A DNA stretch of 64,000 bases, taken from Clostridium porci. GTDB taxonomy: Bacteria > Bacillota > Clostridia > Lachnospirales > Lachnospiraceae. The notes below the pieces were generated by a model. It was not told the origin of the DNA and ran no database searches. It was given only the letters and a program-made list of their open reading frames with translations. Shown here one piece after another: positions 45,083-51,514 of the stretch (the first letter of the stretch is position 1; every line of letters begins with the position of its first letter). A program made the position numbers and the translations under genes. The stretch is taken from positions 28,426 through 92,425 of the forward strand of contig NZ_VUMD01000017.1 of assembly GCF_009696375.1 (NCBI RefSeq), read 5' to 3'.

Positions 45083-45132
45083 GACAGTATCATCAAAACA
45101 CTTCGTTTCCACCTGCTATTTTTGTGGTTTTG

Positions 45133-45210
45133 GCGTATTTTTATGGACCTCAAGCGTATTTTTATGGACCCTTCGCGTAAAAACATGGACCTTTCGCAAT
45201 TTTTTGACAG
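45133..45210 (+). repeat. iterons, exact 21-bp period
   Basis: GCGTATTTTTATGGACC at 45133 and 45154, the variant GCGTAAAAACATGGACC at 45175, and a degenerate copy (GCAATTTTTTGAC) at 45196. The constant 21-bp step puts all copies on the same DNA face, as expected for initiator binding. Confidence 0.85.
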
Positions 45211-45261
45211 CCCTCAAACCCGCATGGTTACAGGCTTTTTCGCACTTTCAAAAATTCACTG

Positions 45262-45287
45262 TAAACAGTCTTTATAAACAGTCTTTA
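45262..45287 (+). repeat. tandem 13-mer TAAACAGTCTTTA x2
   Basis: Two directly adjacent identical copies (45262-45274, 45275-45287), AT-rich; candidate DNA-unwinding 13-mers of the origin. Confidence 0.65.
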
Positions 45288-45354
45288 TAAAGTAGCACAC
45301 TTTGATAAATCAAAATGACTACCTCTAAAAGGTGAAAAGAATTGCTGAGCGGCA

Positions 45355-45426
45355 GTAATCTGTGTGGGAGAAAATTCATGTAGGTTATTTGTGAGAACTA
45401 AGAGTTGCCAACTGTAATCTGTGTGG
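45355..45426 (+). repeat. spaced direct repeat GTAATCTGTGTGG
   Basis: Identical copies at 45355-45367 and 45414-45426, start-to-start 59 bp. Confidence 0.6.
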
Positions 45427-45602
45427 TAGTCAGTACGGTTATCTCAAAGTCAAAATTCCGATGGAAACAGTGAGTGTTGTTTGAGGTTGTCACATCTTAG
45501 AACGGTACAGTTTCATCAGAGTAGTATCATCCCATGACACAGACCAAACAGCAAGCTGTTGTTGATTCGATGACCGCTTTTTGAAAATCGGCGGCAATTT
45601 CA

Positions 45603-45650
45603 TATCCGCAAAGTTTAGAGTTTGATGCCAGGCTACCGATTTGATACAAT
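45603..45650 (+). promoter_or_regulatory. class B promoter of rep
   Basis: Box TATCCGCAAA 45603-45612, 9 bp, TTGATG 45622-45627, 17 bp, TACAAT 45645-45650; 31 nt before ATG. Confidence 0.82.
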
Positions 45651-45681
45651 GCAGGCATTCTACTGTTAAAAGAGGCACGTT

Positions 45682-46536
45682 ATGACGAATGAGGATTACA
45701 AATTGTTTGAAGCAAATACGATTGCAAAATACGGCATCATGCCATTAACCGGGTGCTTTTTATCGCCGATTGCCACAAAAGCACTCCTATATTTGATCTG
45801 GAAATGCAATTCAGAAACACCGGGCGTATTTGATACTGTAAAATTAAGACCTTCGGAGCTTTGTGAAGCTCTTGGATACACAAAAGACAAGAATCGGAAC
45901 TTTTCACATAATCTGAAAAAGGTGTGCGATGTCATTCAGAACGTGATGTTACAACCGTTCAAGATCTGTTCGGAAGACGGTGATAAATATATCTCGTTTA
46001 CCTGGATCCAAACCATGGCAGTGGACCTTAAGAATGATTCCATGTGGATTCGCTTTAACACAGATCTGGGGATGTATTTTGGCTCCGAATTACAAAAAAG
46101 TTTTACCGTTGTGAAACTCAAATATCTCAATCGGTTAAAAACATCCGCCGCGGTTATTTTATATCCATTTTTTTGTCGGTATGCCGGTATGGGCAGTTTT
46201 AATTACGGGGTGGAAGATCTAACCATCCTCTTGACCGGAGACAAACAATGTGATTACAAGCATCTGAAGCGCAATTATCTGCTGCCAGCCATTGAGGCGA
46301 TCAACACATGGACAGATATTCGGGTGGAATTTATCGAAAATAAAAAAGAGCGTCGGGTATCCAGTTTATCATTTTCCATTTATAGTGAACCAGGACTTCC
46401 GGAACTGGAATCTTATATGGAGTTTCATCAATTAAAGCCCAGTGAAGTATCTGCGATGAACTATGATGAAGATTGGATGGGCGCATATCGTTACAATATG
46501 GCAAAACAGAAATATGAGCTACTGTCAGTTTCATAG
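45682..46536 (+). CDS. Rep_3-type plasmid replication initiator
   Basis: 284 aa, two winged-helix domains typical of iteron-binding initiators: the first (about 25-130) with LTGCFLSPIATKALLYLIW and a DNA-contact region, the second (about 140-240) with LKYLNRLKTSAAVILYPFFCRY and SLSFSIY at its end. It would bind the iterons just upstream and start replication, and at higher level repress its own promoter. GAGGCACGTT before the ATG is a modest ribosome site, consistent with tightly limited Rep. Confidence 0.85.
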   Translation: MTNEDYKLFEANTIAKYGIMPLTGCFLSPIATKALLYLIWKCNSETPGVFDTVKLRPSELCEALGYTKDKNRNFSHNLKKVCDVIQNVMLQPFKICSEDGDKYISFTWIQTMAVDLKNDSMWIRFNTDLGMYFGSELQKSFTVVKLKYLNRLKTSAAVILYPFFCRYAGMGSFNYGVEDLTILLTGDKQCDYKHLKRNYLLPAIEAINTWTDIRVEFIENKKERRVSSLSFSIYSEPGLPELESYMEFHQLKPSEVSAMNYDEDWMGAYRYNMAKQKYELLSVS

Positions 46537-46537
46537 A

Positions 46538-46566
46538 TTGCCAAACAATGGAAAATACACTAAAAT
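46538..46566 (+). promoter_or_regulatory. ordinary promoter TTGCCA-17-TAAAAT
   Basis: -35 at 46538-46543 starts 2 nt after the rep stop, -10 at 46561-46566. No class A or class B element. Confidence 0.65.
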
Positions 46567-46604
46567 AAGACAAATAATACACTGCTAAGAAAGGGTGTGT
46601 GAAT

Positions 46605-47324
46605 ATGAAAACAGTCATTATTGGAGATATACATGGGTGTTTGCCACAGCTTGTCAAACTACTGAAGAAAATAGAGGTTGATCAAAGACGTGACCGATTG
46701 ATTTTTCTTGGCGATTACATCGATCGTGGCCCATATGCGTATGAAACCATCATGTATATCATTGAACTGCAGAAAGCGATGGGAGATCGCTGCATTGTCC
46801 TCCGTGGCAATCATGAAGAGATGATGCTGGAAGCGTTACAAAACCATCCAGCTTCTCTCAATTACTGCTCGTTATGGGAGCAAAATGGCGGCAGAGAAAC
46901 CGTAGCCTCATTTAAGAAAAATGGTACGCAAATTTTCAGTGTCAAACCGTGGTTACAATCCTTAAAATATTATTATGAGACCGATACATTCATTTGCGTA
47001 CATGCCGGGATTGATGAACGTGGACTGAAATATACATCTGAAGATACATTGTTGTGGGATCGCAGCGTAGCAGAAGATGGTTGGTATCAGGGGAAATTGC
47101 TGATTTGTGGGCATACGCCAGTGTTGGAAGTCAACTACCAGGATGGAATGCATCAGATGAAGGTAATTGACAGTCGAAAAAAGCATCCTTTACCCCAAAC
47201 AGGCGTCATCAATCTTGATACGGGCTGTATATTTGGTTATAAATTGTCGGCCATGGTTATTGAAAAACATTGGTTTCATGTTGAGTCTGTATTCTGGGAA
47301 GATCATGCGATTGTAGAAGAATAG
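46605..47324 (+). CDS. PPP-family metallophosphatase
   Basis: 239 aa with all PPP signatures: GDIHG (about 7-11), GDYIDRG (about 36-42), RGNHE (about 67-71), VHAGI (about 130) and GHTP (about 166). Members include lambda-type Ser/Thr protein phosphatases and diadenosine tetraphosphate hydrolases; the sequence does not tell which. I chose ATG 46605 (AAAGG 10 nt upstream); a GTG two codons earlier is possible. Confidence 0.9.
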   Translation: MKTVIIGDIHGCLPQLVKLLKKIEVDQRRDRLIFLGDYIDRGPYAYETIMYIIELQKAMGDRCIVLRGNHEEMMLEALQNHPASLNYCSLWEQNGGRETVASFKKNGTQIFSVKPWLQSLKYYYETDTFICVHAGIDERGLKYTSEDTLLWDRSVAEDGWYQGKLLICGHTPVLEVNYQDGMHQMKVIDSRKKHPLPQTGVINLDTGCIFGYKLSAMVIEKHWFHVESVFWEDHAIVEE

Positions 47325-47364
47325 ACAAATGATCACGTAAGTGTTGTCCTAATATGTCCAAACC

Positions 47365-47371
47365 CATAATT
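47365..47371 (+). promoter_or_regulatory. class A CATAATT element
   Basis: CCCATAATT, 135 nt before the Rpn gene; the long leader carries alternative hairpins. Confidence 0.6.
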
Positions 47372-47431
47372 ATTTCATAGAATCAAAGGTATTTGAGCAT
47401 GATCAATCATGGAATACATTTGGTTTTATCT

Positions 47432-47498
47432 GAGGCATATGCCTCTGCGACAACAGCGGAGGAGCCTTAGGCACCTCCAATCCCAGGAAAGGAGGTGG
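47432..47498 (+). promoter_or_regulatory. structured leader with anti-Shine-Dalgarno switch
   Basis: After a 14-bp palindrome (47432-47445), GGAGGAGCC (47458-47466) can pair with GGCACCTCC (47470-47478). The same CACCTCC (47472-47478) is a perfect complement of the ribosome site GGAGGTG (47491-47497). The two hairpins exclude each other, so the leader could switch translation of the nuclease gene. Confidence 0.55.
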
Positions 47499-47506
47499 AA
47501 ATAGTG

Positions 47507-48481
47507 ATGGGAAAACAAAAGAAAAGCAGCCCTGATAAAGTCGAAAAACTCTTAGAGGATTATGGAGATGTTTTTGCTGACATATTCAACGTGTTGATAT
47601 ATCAGGGAGAGAATGTAGTGCAACCAAATAATTTGGTTGACGGACCAACAGCAAGCGTCTACAAAGCAGCCGAAGGCAATTTAGGCCAGAAGGACAGAGA
47701 CGTGGTGAAAATGGATGTTCGTAACAATGTAACATACGCGCTGTACGGTCTGGAAAATCAGACCGCAATCAACTATGTAATGCCAGTAAGAAGCATGGGA
47801 TATGACTATGCATCGTACGAAAAATGCATTCGTGAAATGAAAGCGCAGAATCAAGCAGAAGAACATGAACCTCAATTTGCACAAGAAATCTGGCCGGAAC
47901 AAAAAATTTATCCAGCAGTGACGCTGGTTCTGTACTTTGGGACAACACCATGGACAGGTCCAACCACGCTGCACGAAATGATGCATCTGCCTGAAAAATT
48001 AAAACCATATGTGCCAGATTACAAAATCAATCTGGTACAAGTGGCGTTTTTGGAAGAGGAAATGATCGCTAAATTTCAAAGCGACTTCCGAATCGTGGCA
48101 GAATTTTTCAGAGCTAAAAGACTTGGCAATGAAAAGAAAATCATGTATAATAATAACAAAACATGGGATCATATCGGCGAACTGATGGAATTTTTCCATA
48201 CCTTTACAAGTGACAAACGGTATCGGGATTTCAAACAGTTCATGATTGACGAATCCCAGAAAGGAGAAGTCAAGATGTGTAGTCTTTTGGACGCCTTTGA
48301 AAAAGAGGGCATGGAGAAAGGCATGGAGAAAGGTCTGGAACAGGGACGATACCAGTCTTTGGAAAAGCTGATGAAAAAGACAGGTATGTCTATTTCAGAG
48401 GCGATGGATGCACTGGACTTTTCCGAAGAAGAAAGGTCCAGTTACAAGCAGTGGCAGTCTGAAAATAAGACAGCCACGTAG
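47507..48481 (+). CDS. Rpn-family recombination-promoting nuclease (PD-(D/E)XK)
   Basis: 324 aa. The opening VEKLLEDYGDVFADIFNVLIY, the KDRDVVKMD core and GLENQTAINYVMPVRSMGYDY (with the E-x-Q) match the Rpn/DUF4351 nuclease family abundant in Lachnospiraceae. Family members cut DNA and promote recA-independent recombination. The C-terminus has Glu/Lys/Gly repeats (KEGMEKGMEKGLEQG) then a helical Ser/Glu domain. ATG 47507 or GTG 47504 with AAAGGAGG upstream. The leader may regulate translation. Confidence 0.85.
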   Translation: MGKQKKSSPDKVEKLLEDYGDVFADIFNVLIYQGENVVQPNNLVDGPTASVYKAAEGNLGQKDRDVVKMDVRNNVTYALYGLENQTAINYVMPVRSMGYDYASYEKCIREMKAQNQAEEHEPQFAQEIWPEQKIYPAVTLVLYFGTTPWTGPTTLHEMMHLPEKLKPYVPDYKINLVQVAFLEEEMIAKFQSDFRIVAEFFRAKRLGNEKKIMYNNNKTWDHIGELMEFFHTFTSDKRYRDFKQFMIDESQKGEVKMCSLLDAFEKEGMEKGMEKGLEQGRYQSLEKLMKKTGMSISEAMDALDFSEEERSSYKQWQSENKTAT

Positions 48482-48488
48482 AGATGAA

Positions 48489-48550
48489 ATCAAATTTTTG
48501 GCCAGAAATTTGATCGAAGAGGCTTCCTAGTAATAGGGAGTCTCTTTTTT
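48489..48550 (+). terminator. two successive hairpins, second with T-run
   Basis: ATCAAATTT/AAATTTGAT (48489-48514), then AGAGGCTTCCTA GTAA TAGGGAGTCTCT and TTTTTT (48519-48550). Confidence 0.8.
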
Positions 48551-48602
48551 GTGTGATAAAAGCGCCGCGACTCCCCTCTGAATAGTAGATTTTGTAGGTA
48601 AA

Positions 48603-48618
48603 CTGCCATATATGGCAG
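48603..48618 (+). promoter_or_regulatory. 16-bp perfect palindrome, possible operator
   Basis: CTGCCATATATGGCAG, 36 bp upstream of a class A element. Confidence 0.45.
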
Positions 48619-48653
48619 ATCTTCATTTGTGCCATTTTTACTCGATTTCATAT

Positions 48654-48660
48654 CATAATT
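48654..48660 (+). promoter_or_regulatory. class A CATAATT element before the tRNA cluster
   Basis: ATCATAATT then GGCACGACAC; drives the 94-aa gene and the first tRNAs, which follow without a terminator. Confidence 0.6.
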
Positions 48661-48745
48661 GGCACGACACTGATTGGTATCTTTGTACCATCAGGTCATG
48701 CAACCATTCACCGCCTGCCATCATATGAGCAGGTCATTTTGGAAA

Positions 48746-48794
48746 GGAGGGTCAAGGAAAATCGCAATGCAAAACTGCATTCATTACCCTTGAC
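48746..48794 (+). promoter_or_regulatory. ribosome site separated from its start codon by a hairpin
   Basis: GGAGG at 48746-48750, then GTCAAGG (48751-48757) pairing with CCTTGAC (48788-48794) and an inner AATGCA AAAC TGCATT stem. Folding removes 44 nt and puts the GGAGG 8 nt from ATG 48803. Confidence 0.65.
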
Positions 48795-48802
48795 AAATGT
48801 AC

Positions 48803-49087
48803 ATGGGAAAGAAAAAGAGAGGCGCCCTGATAGGCGCAGCAATTGCTGGAGCAGCCGGATGTTTGGTCTACCGTCATTGCCGCAAACGCAATGAAGAAGA
48901 TCCATTCATGACTGCATTGGAACTTCAGAGATTCAAATTGCAGAACCGCGATGACAATGAGTCATCCGCAACCACCACATCCAAGAACCGCATCTATGCA
49001 GCCAACTGCCAGGTCAGAACGGATATGAAAAAGACTGGACGCAACAATCACTGTATGGTGATCGGTGGACCATTCTGGCTAATATAA
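48803..49087 (+). CDS. small membrane-associated protein, 94 aa
   Basis: N-terminus MGKKKRGALIGAAIAGAAGC is a basic patch followed by a Gly/Ala-rich hydrophobic helix (about 7-24), suggesting membrane insertion; the rest is basic and polar. The ribosome site is upstream of a hairpin that brings it to ATG 48803; ATG 48797 would be too close. Its stop TAA (49085-49087) is immediately followed by the first base of a tRNA gene. Confidence 0.6.
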   Translation: MGKKKRGALIGAAIAGAAGCLVYRHCRKRNEEDPFMTALELQRFKLQNRDDNESSATTTSKNRIYAANCQVRTDMKKTGRNNHCMVIGGPFWLI

Positions 49088-49161
49088 GGACCTTTAGCTC
49101 AGTTGGTTAGAGCAACCGGCTCATAACCGGTCGGTCTTGGGTTCGAGTCCCAGAGGGTCCA
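49088..49161 (+). tRNA. tRNA-Met/Ile2 (CAT)
   Basis: Cloverleaf with 7-bp acceptor GGACCTT/AGGGTCC (T.G at 6), loop CTCATAA, T-arm GGTTCGAGTCC. Starts directly at the stop codon of the preceding gene. CAT could be elongator Met or lysidine-modified Ile. No encoded CCA. Confidence 0.9.
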
Positions 49162-49401
49162 TTTTCCCATAGAGCAAGGCAACATACACCTGCTGATGAA
49201 CCTTGCGAAAAAACTTTTCCAGAGAGATGAGACCACGGCCGTGAGTAGCAGTAGTCGGCGATTCTGGAATATTCCCGGAAGTAAAAGTGATCCGACATCA
49301 TACGTCTGGACAAGTGGTTTTATAAGGGATACAACTTGGTTTCCGTCGTGCATCAAACGTAGGACGGAGTAATAGGACGTGAACAATACCTTCCATTTTA
49401 T
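49162..49401 (+). other. gap with hairpins, no tRNA or gene recognised
   Basis: Contains stems GCAAGG/CCTTGC (49174-49206), TTCCAGA/TCTGGAA (about 49217-49268) and CCGTC/GACGG (about 49345-49370). It may be a structured RNA or tRNA remnants; no T-arm consensus found. Confidence 0.35.
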
Positions 49402-49473
49402 GCCGATATAGCACAACGGTAGTGCAGATGCGTCGTAAGCATAAGGTTGTAGGTTCAAATCCTATTATCGGCT
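49402..49473 (+). tRNA. tRNA-Thr (CGT)
   Basis: Acceptor GCCGATA/TATCGGC, anticodon loop GTCGTAA, T-arm GGTTCAAATCC. No encoded CCA. Confidence 0.85.
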
Positions 49474-49475
49474 TG

Positions 49476-49554
49476 TGCGGGAGAGTGAAACGGATACAAA
49501 GATCACACTGGGCTCATATCCCAGTCATAATGGGTTCGACTCCCATTCCCGCTA
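49476..49554 (+). tRNA. initiator-like tRNA-Met (CAT)
   Basis: Anticodon stem CTGGG/CCCAG with three consecutive G-C pairs next to loop CTCATAT, and a T1.T72 mismatch on top of the acceptor GCGGGA/TCCCGC: both initiator hallmarks in bacteria (usually C1.A72). D-stem GTGA/TCAC. Confidence 0.7.
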
Positions 49555-49781
49555 TTCGTGAAAATCAAACGGTCCCCATACCACCGTAATAGTCGGACAC
49601 CTCTTATTTATTCTATGTTTGGTCCCCCTCCAACATAGAATAAATCCGCAGGTACGTCCCTGCGGCATATCCCAGAGCTGTGAGGAATTTCCCGCATGAG
49701 CGGTTGCATTCCTCTAGTGGCTCTAGGGAGAATAAAAGGAGTCGCCCCGGCATACGGCAAGTTCGCAGTAGTATACCATCT
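49555..49781 (+). other. gap with strong hairpins, no gene recognised
   Basis: TTATTCTATGTTTGG/CCAACATAGAATAA (about 49603-49645) and CCGCAGG/CCTGCGG (about 49648-49667) form stems without T-runs; a structured RNA or spacer hairpins. Confidence 0.35.
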
Positions 49782-49856
49782 GTGCCAATGGCGGAACGGC
49801 AGACGCGGCAAGCTCAAACCTTGTTTTTTCTACGGGTTCAAATCCCGTTTCCTGTA
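49782..49856 (+). tRNA. tRNA-Leu (CAA), imperfect acceptor
   Basis: Leu-like D-arm TGGCGGAACGGCAGACGC, anticodon stem-loop GCAAG CTCAAAC CTTGT, T-arm GGGTTCAAATCCC. The acceptor GTGCCAA/TTCCTGT has two C-C mismatches and several wobbles, so it may be degenerate or need editing. Confidence 0.6.
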
Positions 49857-49860
49857 TTTT

Positions 49861-49933
49861 ACCCGTGTGATGGAATGGCAGACGTCCCGCACTCAGGATG
49901 TGGATTTTGCGGGTTCGAATCCCGCTGCGGGTA
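49861..49933 (+). tRNA. tRNA-Leu (CAG)
   Basis: Acceptor ACCCGTG/TGCGGGT, loop CTCAGGA, T-arm GCGGG/CCCGC. The variable region is short for a class II tRNA. Confidence 0.75.
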
Positions 49934-49942
49934 CTACACTTT

Positions 49943-50015
49943 GTCTGTATAGCTCAACTGGGAGAGCAACTGCCTTACAAGCAGCGGGTTGGAGGTTCAA
50001 GTCCTTCTACAGACA
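49943..50015 (+). tRNA. tRNA-Val (TAC)
   Basis: Perfect acceptor GTCTGTA/TACAGAC, D-arm GCTC/GAGC, loop CTTACAA. Confidence 0.9.
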
Positions 50016-50048
50016 TGAAAACATTTTATCAAAATACATCAAAAATTC

Positions 50049-50097
50049 TTATCCGCAATGTTTCAAAATTTGAAATCGCGGTACAACTATGATAAAA
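50049..50097 (+). promoter_or_regulatory. class B promoter inside the tRNA cluster
   Basis: Box TATCCGCAAT 50049-50058, 10 bp, TTGAAA 50069-50074, 17 bp, TAAAAT 50092-50097; 16 bp before tRNA-Thr (TGT). Confidence 0.82.
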
Positions 50098-50113
50098 TGC
50101 ATACATAAGATTC

Positions 50114-50186
50114 GCCGGTGTGGCTCAATTGGCAGAGCAGTTGATTTGTAATCAGAAGGTTGTGGGTTCGAGTCCCACCTTCGGCT
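50114..50186 (+). tRNA. tRNA-Thr (TGT)
   Basis: Acceptor GCCGGTG/CTTCGGC (one T-T mismatch), D-arm GCTC/GAGC, loop TTTGTAA. Confidence 0.85.
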
Positions 50187-50216
50187 TTCCTCACAATGAG
50201 GAATTGTGTTTTTTGA
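50187..50216 (+). terminator. terminator after tRNA-Thr, with alternative fold
   Basis: CACAAT GAGGA ATTGTG then TTTTTT; the overlapping TTCCTC/GAGGAA stem is mutually exclusive with it. Confidence 0.7.
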
Positions 50217-50289
50217 CTTGTGATCACCTAACCTTTCGTGGGCATGCGGCACTGACTGCAGCAGTGATGGTAGCCAGGCATCACATTTT

Positions 50290-50353
50290 GCATCACTAAG
50301 GAAGACAAATCGTTGCGCGACGTCAATACCGGGTTCGAGTCCCGGTTGGTGCA
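50290..50353 (+). tRNA. short 64-nt tRNA-like sequence
   Basis: A perfect T-arm (CCGGG TTCGAGT CCCGG) and a 6-bp acceptor (GCATCA/TGGTGC with T.G), but the 32 nt between acceptor and T-arm cannot form both D and anticodon arms. Degenerate tRNA or tRNA-like RNA; identity not assignable. Confidence 0.35.
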
Positions 50354-50360
50354 TTCGTAA

Positions 50361-50433
50361 GGGGGTGTAGTTCAATTGGTAGAACGCCCGCCCTGCAAGC
50401 GGGAGGCTGTGGGTTCAAGCCCCACCAATTCCA
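50361..50433 (+). tRNA. tRNA-Ala (TGC) with C33
   Basis: Anticodon stem CCCGC/GCGGG and loop CCTGCAA, so position 33 is C instead of the near-universal T. The G3.T70 pair, the alanine identity element, is present; one G-A mismatch in the acceptor. Confidence 0.8.
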
Positions 50434-50462
50434 TTTATCAAAAAAAGAAAGGAAGATTTATC

Positions 50463-50600
50463 ATGAAGAACGTAAAGAACATGCATTCAATTATGTGGTC
50501 CAGACATGACATCAGTATCGATTATGATAGTGATGAAATTAGAATGCATGAATATAACGACCGGATTGGTAAAGATTCTACTCTTCCATCTATGATGTAA
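50463..50600 (+). CDS. tiny protein, 45 aa, between tRNAs
   Basis: AGGAAG lies 6 nt before ATG. Met/Asp/His-rich, soluble, no motif. Followed by a hairpin and terminator, so it is a defined transcript end. Confidence 0.5.
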   Translation: MKNVKNMHSIMWSRHDISIDYDSDEIRMHEYNDRIGKDSTLPSMM

Positions 50601-50618
50601 TGCTACACATGTAGATGG

Positions 50619-50684
50619 ATCCCATATTTTTAATAAGGGATCGGAATATAGAGGATTGCCATGATGGCAGTCCTTTTATTTTTG
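50619..50684 (+). terminator. hairpin plus terminator
   Basis: GATCCC/GGGATC (about 50619-50644), then GGATTGCC ATGAT GGCAGTCC followed by TTTTATTTTT (50653-50683). Confidence 0.85.
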
Positions 50685-50756
50685 CCTGTATGGACTCAGC
50701 GGATAAGTCACCGCCCTGTCACGGCGGAGATCCGGGTTCAACTCCCGGTACAGGCG
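50684..50756 (+). tRNA. tRNA-Asp (GTC), copy 1
   Basis: Perfect acceptor GCCTGTA/TACAGGC, loop CTGTCAC. Its 5' end abuts the terminator T-run. Confidence 0.9.
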
Positions 50757-50760
50757 TTTT

Positions 50761-50846
50761 GACGAGATGTCCGAATCGGTAAGGAGCCGGATTGGAAATC
50801 CGGTATGCGAGTCATCGCTGTATGGGTTCGAGTCCCATTCTCGTCG
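50761..50846 (+). tRNA. tRNA-Ser (GGA)
   Basis: Class II with long variable arm; acceptor GACGAGA/TCTCGTC, loop TTGGAAA. Confidence 0.9.
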
Positions 50847-50850
50847 TTAT

Positions 50851-50924
50851 GCTGGTGTAGCGCAGCTGGTCAGAGCATTCGCCTGATATGCGAACGGTCG
50901 AAGGTTCGAGTCCTTCCACCAGCA
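50851..50924 (+). tRNA. tRNA-Ile (GAT)
   Basis: Perfect acceptor GCTGGTG/CACCAGC, stem TTCGC/GCGAA, loop CTGATAT. Confidence 0.92.
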
Positions 50925-50925
50925 C

Positions 50926-50998
50926 TCCATCGTAGCTCAGCTGGCAGAGCATCCGCTTCATACGCGGAGTGTCGTGGGTTCAAGTCCCACCGGTGGTA
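50926..50998 (+). tRNA. tRNA-Met/Ile2 (CAT) with T1.T72 mismatch
   Basis: Loop TTCATAC, stem TCCGC/GCGGA, acceptor CCATCG/CGGTGG plus T1.T72. It lacks the G-C triplet of initiators, so identity is unclear. Confidence 0.8.
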
Positions 50999-51002
50999 CT
51001 GA

Positions 51003-51076
51003 CTTCCCTTAGCACAAACGGATAGTGCAACGGATTTCTAATCCGTCGGTTGTGAGTTCGAGTCTCGCAGGGAAGA
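51003..51076 (+). tRNA. tRNA-Arg (TCT)
   Basis: Perfect acceptor CTTCCCT/AGGGAAG, stem ACGGA/TCCGT, loop TTTCTAA. Confidence 0.9.
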
Positions 51077-51078
51077 CT

Positions 51079-51150
51079 GTGGCCGTGGCTCAATGGTAAA
51101 GCAGCGGATTGTGGATCCGCCATTTGCGGGTTCGAGTCCCATCGGTCACC
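51079..51150 (+). tRNA. tRNA-His (GTG)
   Basis: Acceptor GTGGCCG/CGGTCAC, stem GCGGA/TCCGC, loop TTGTGGA, discriminator C. The base before position 1 is T, so the usual encoded G(-1) is absent. Confidence 0.85.
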
Positions 51151-51154
51151 CCAT

Positions 51155-51225
51155 AGGTCGATGGTGTAGTGGAAACATGATGGTCTCCAAAACCATTGTC
51201 GCAGGTTCGAACCCTGCTCGACCTG
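51155..51225 (+). tRNA. tRNA-Trp (CCA)
   Basis: Perfect acceptor AGGTCGA/TCGACCT, stem ATGGT/ACCAT, loop CTCCAAA. Confidence 0.92.
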
Positions 51226-51229
51226 TTTT

Positions 51230-51302
51230 GCTCCTATGGACTCAGCGGATAAGTCATCGCCCTGTCACGGCGGAGATCCGGGTTCAACTCCCGGTGGGAG
51301 CG
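51230..51302 (+). tRNA. tRNA-Asp (GTC), copy 2
   Basis: Acceptor GCTCCTA/TGGGAGC, loop CTGTCAC. The body is almost identical to copy 1 at 50684 but the acceptor differs. Confidence 0.9.
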
Positions 51303-51358
51303 TTTTTTGAAAAAATTTCAAAATCATTGGAAATAATGCAAATTTGCATAAGTCCTAT

Positions 51359-51367
51359 TGCTATAAT
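51359..51367 (+). promoter_or_regulatory. extended -10 promoter TTGCTATAATG
   Basis: TGCTATAAT with TG extension, 17 nt before tRNA-Ser (TGA); no clear -35. Confidence 0.55.
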
Positions 51368-51383
51368 GATAGCATAAAGACAA

Positions 51384-51472
51384 GGAGTTGTACCCAAGAG
51401 GCTATAAGGGGGTGGTCTTGAAAACCGCTAGGTCGGGCAACCGGCACCTGGGTTCGAATCCCAGCAGCTCCG
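51384..51472 (+). tRNA. tRNA-Ser (TGA)
   Basis: Class II; acceptor GGAGTTG/CAGCTCC, loop CTTGAAA, long variable arm. Confidence 0.9.
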
Positions 51473-51514
51473 TTCGGTAGGAGATTTTTTTTCTTCGACT
51501 ATTTAACTTCATAT

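Larger units (their letters stand above)
45003..45681 (+). other. iteron origin of replication region (no gene)
   Basis: This stretch between the 120-aa gene and rep has no convincing gene. It holds an inverted pair of class B boxes (45005-45014 and 45026-45035), one inverted and three direct iterons, a partial fourth, two tandem 13-mers, a 59-bp-spaced 13-mer repeat, and the class B promoter of rep. This is the organisation of Rep_3-type plasmid origins. Confidence 0.8.

Noticed and set aside
45042..45290. Open frames of about 80 codons across the iterons
   Set aside because: No ribosome site, repeat-derived composition, and overlapping frames; treated as origin sequence.
49192..49210. CTGATGA...GAAA resembling a hammerhead ribozyme core
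   Set aside because: The 8 nt between the two boxes cannot form stem II, and no matching stems I/III were found.
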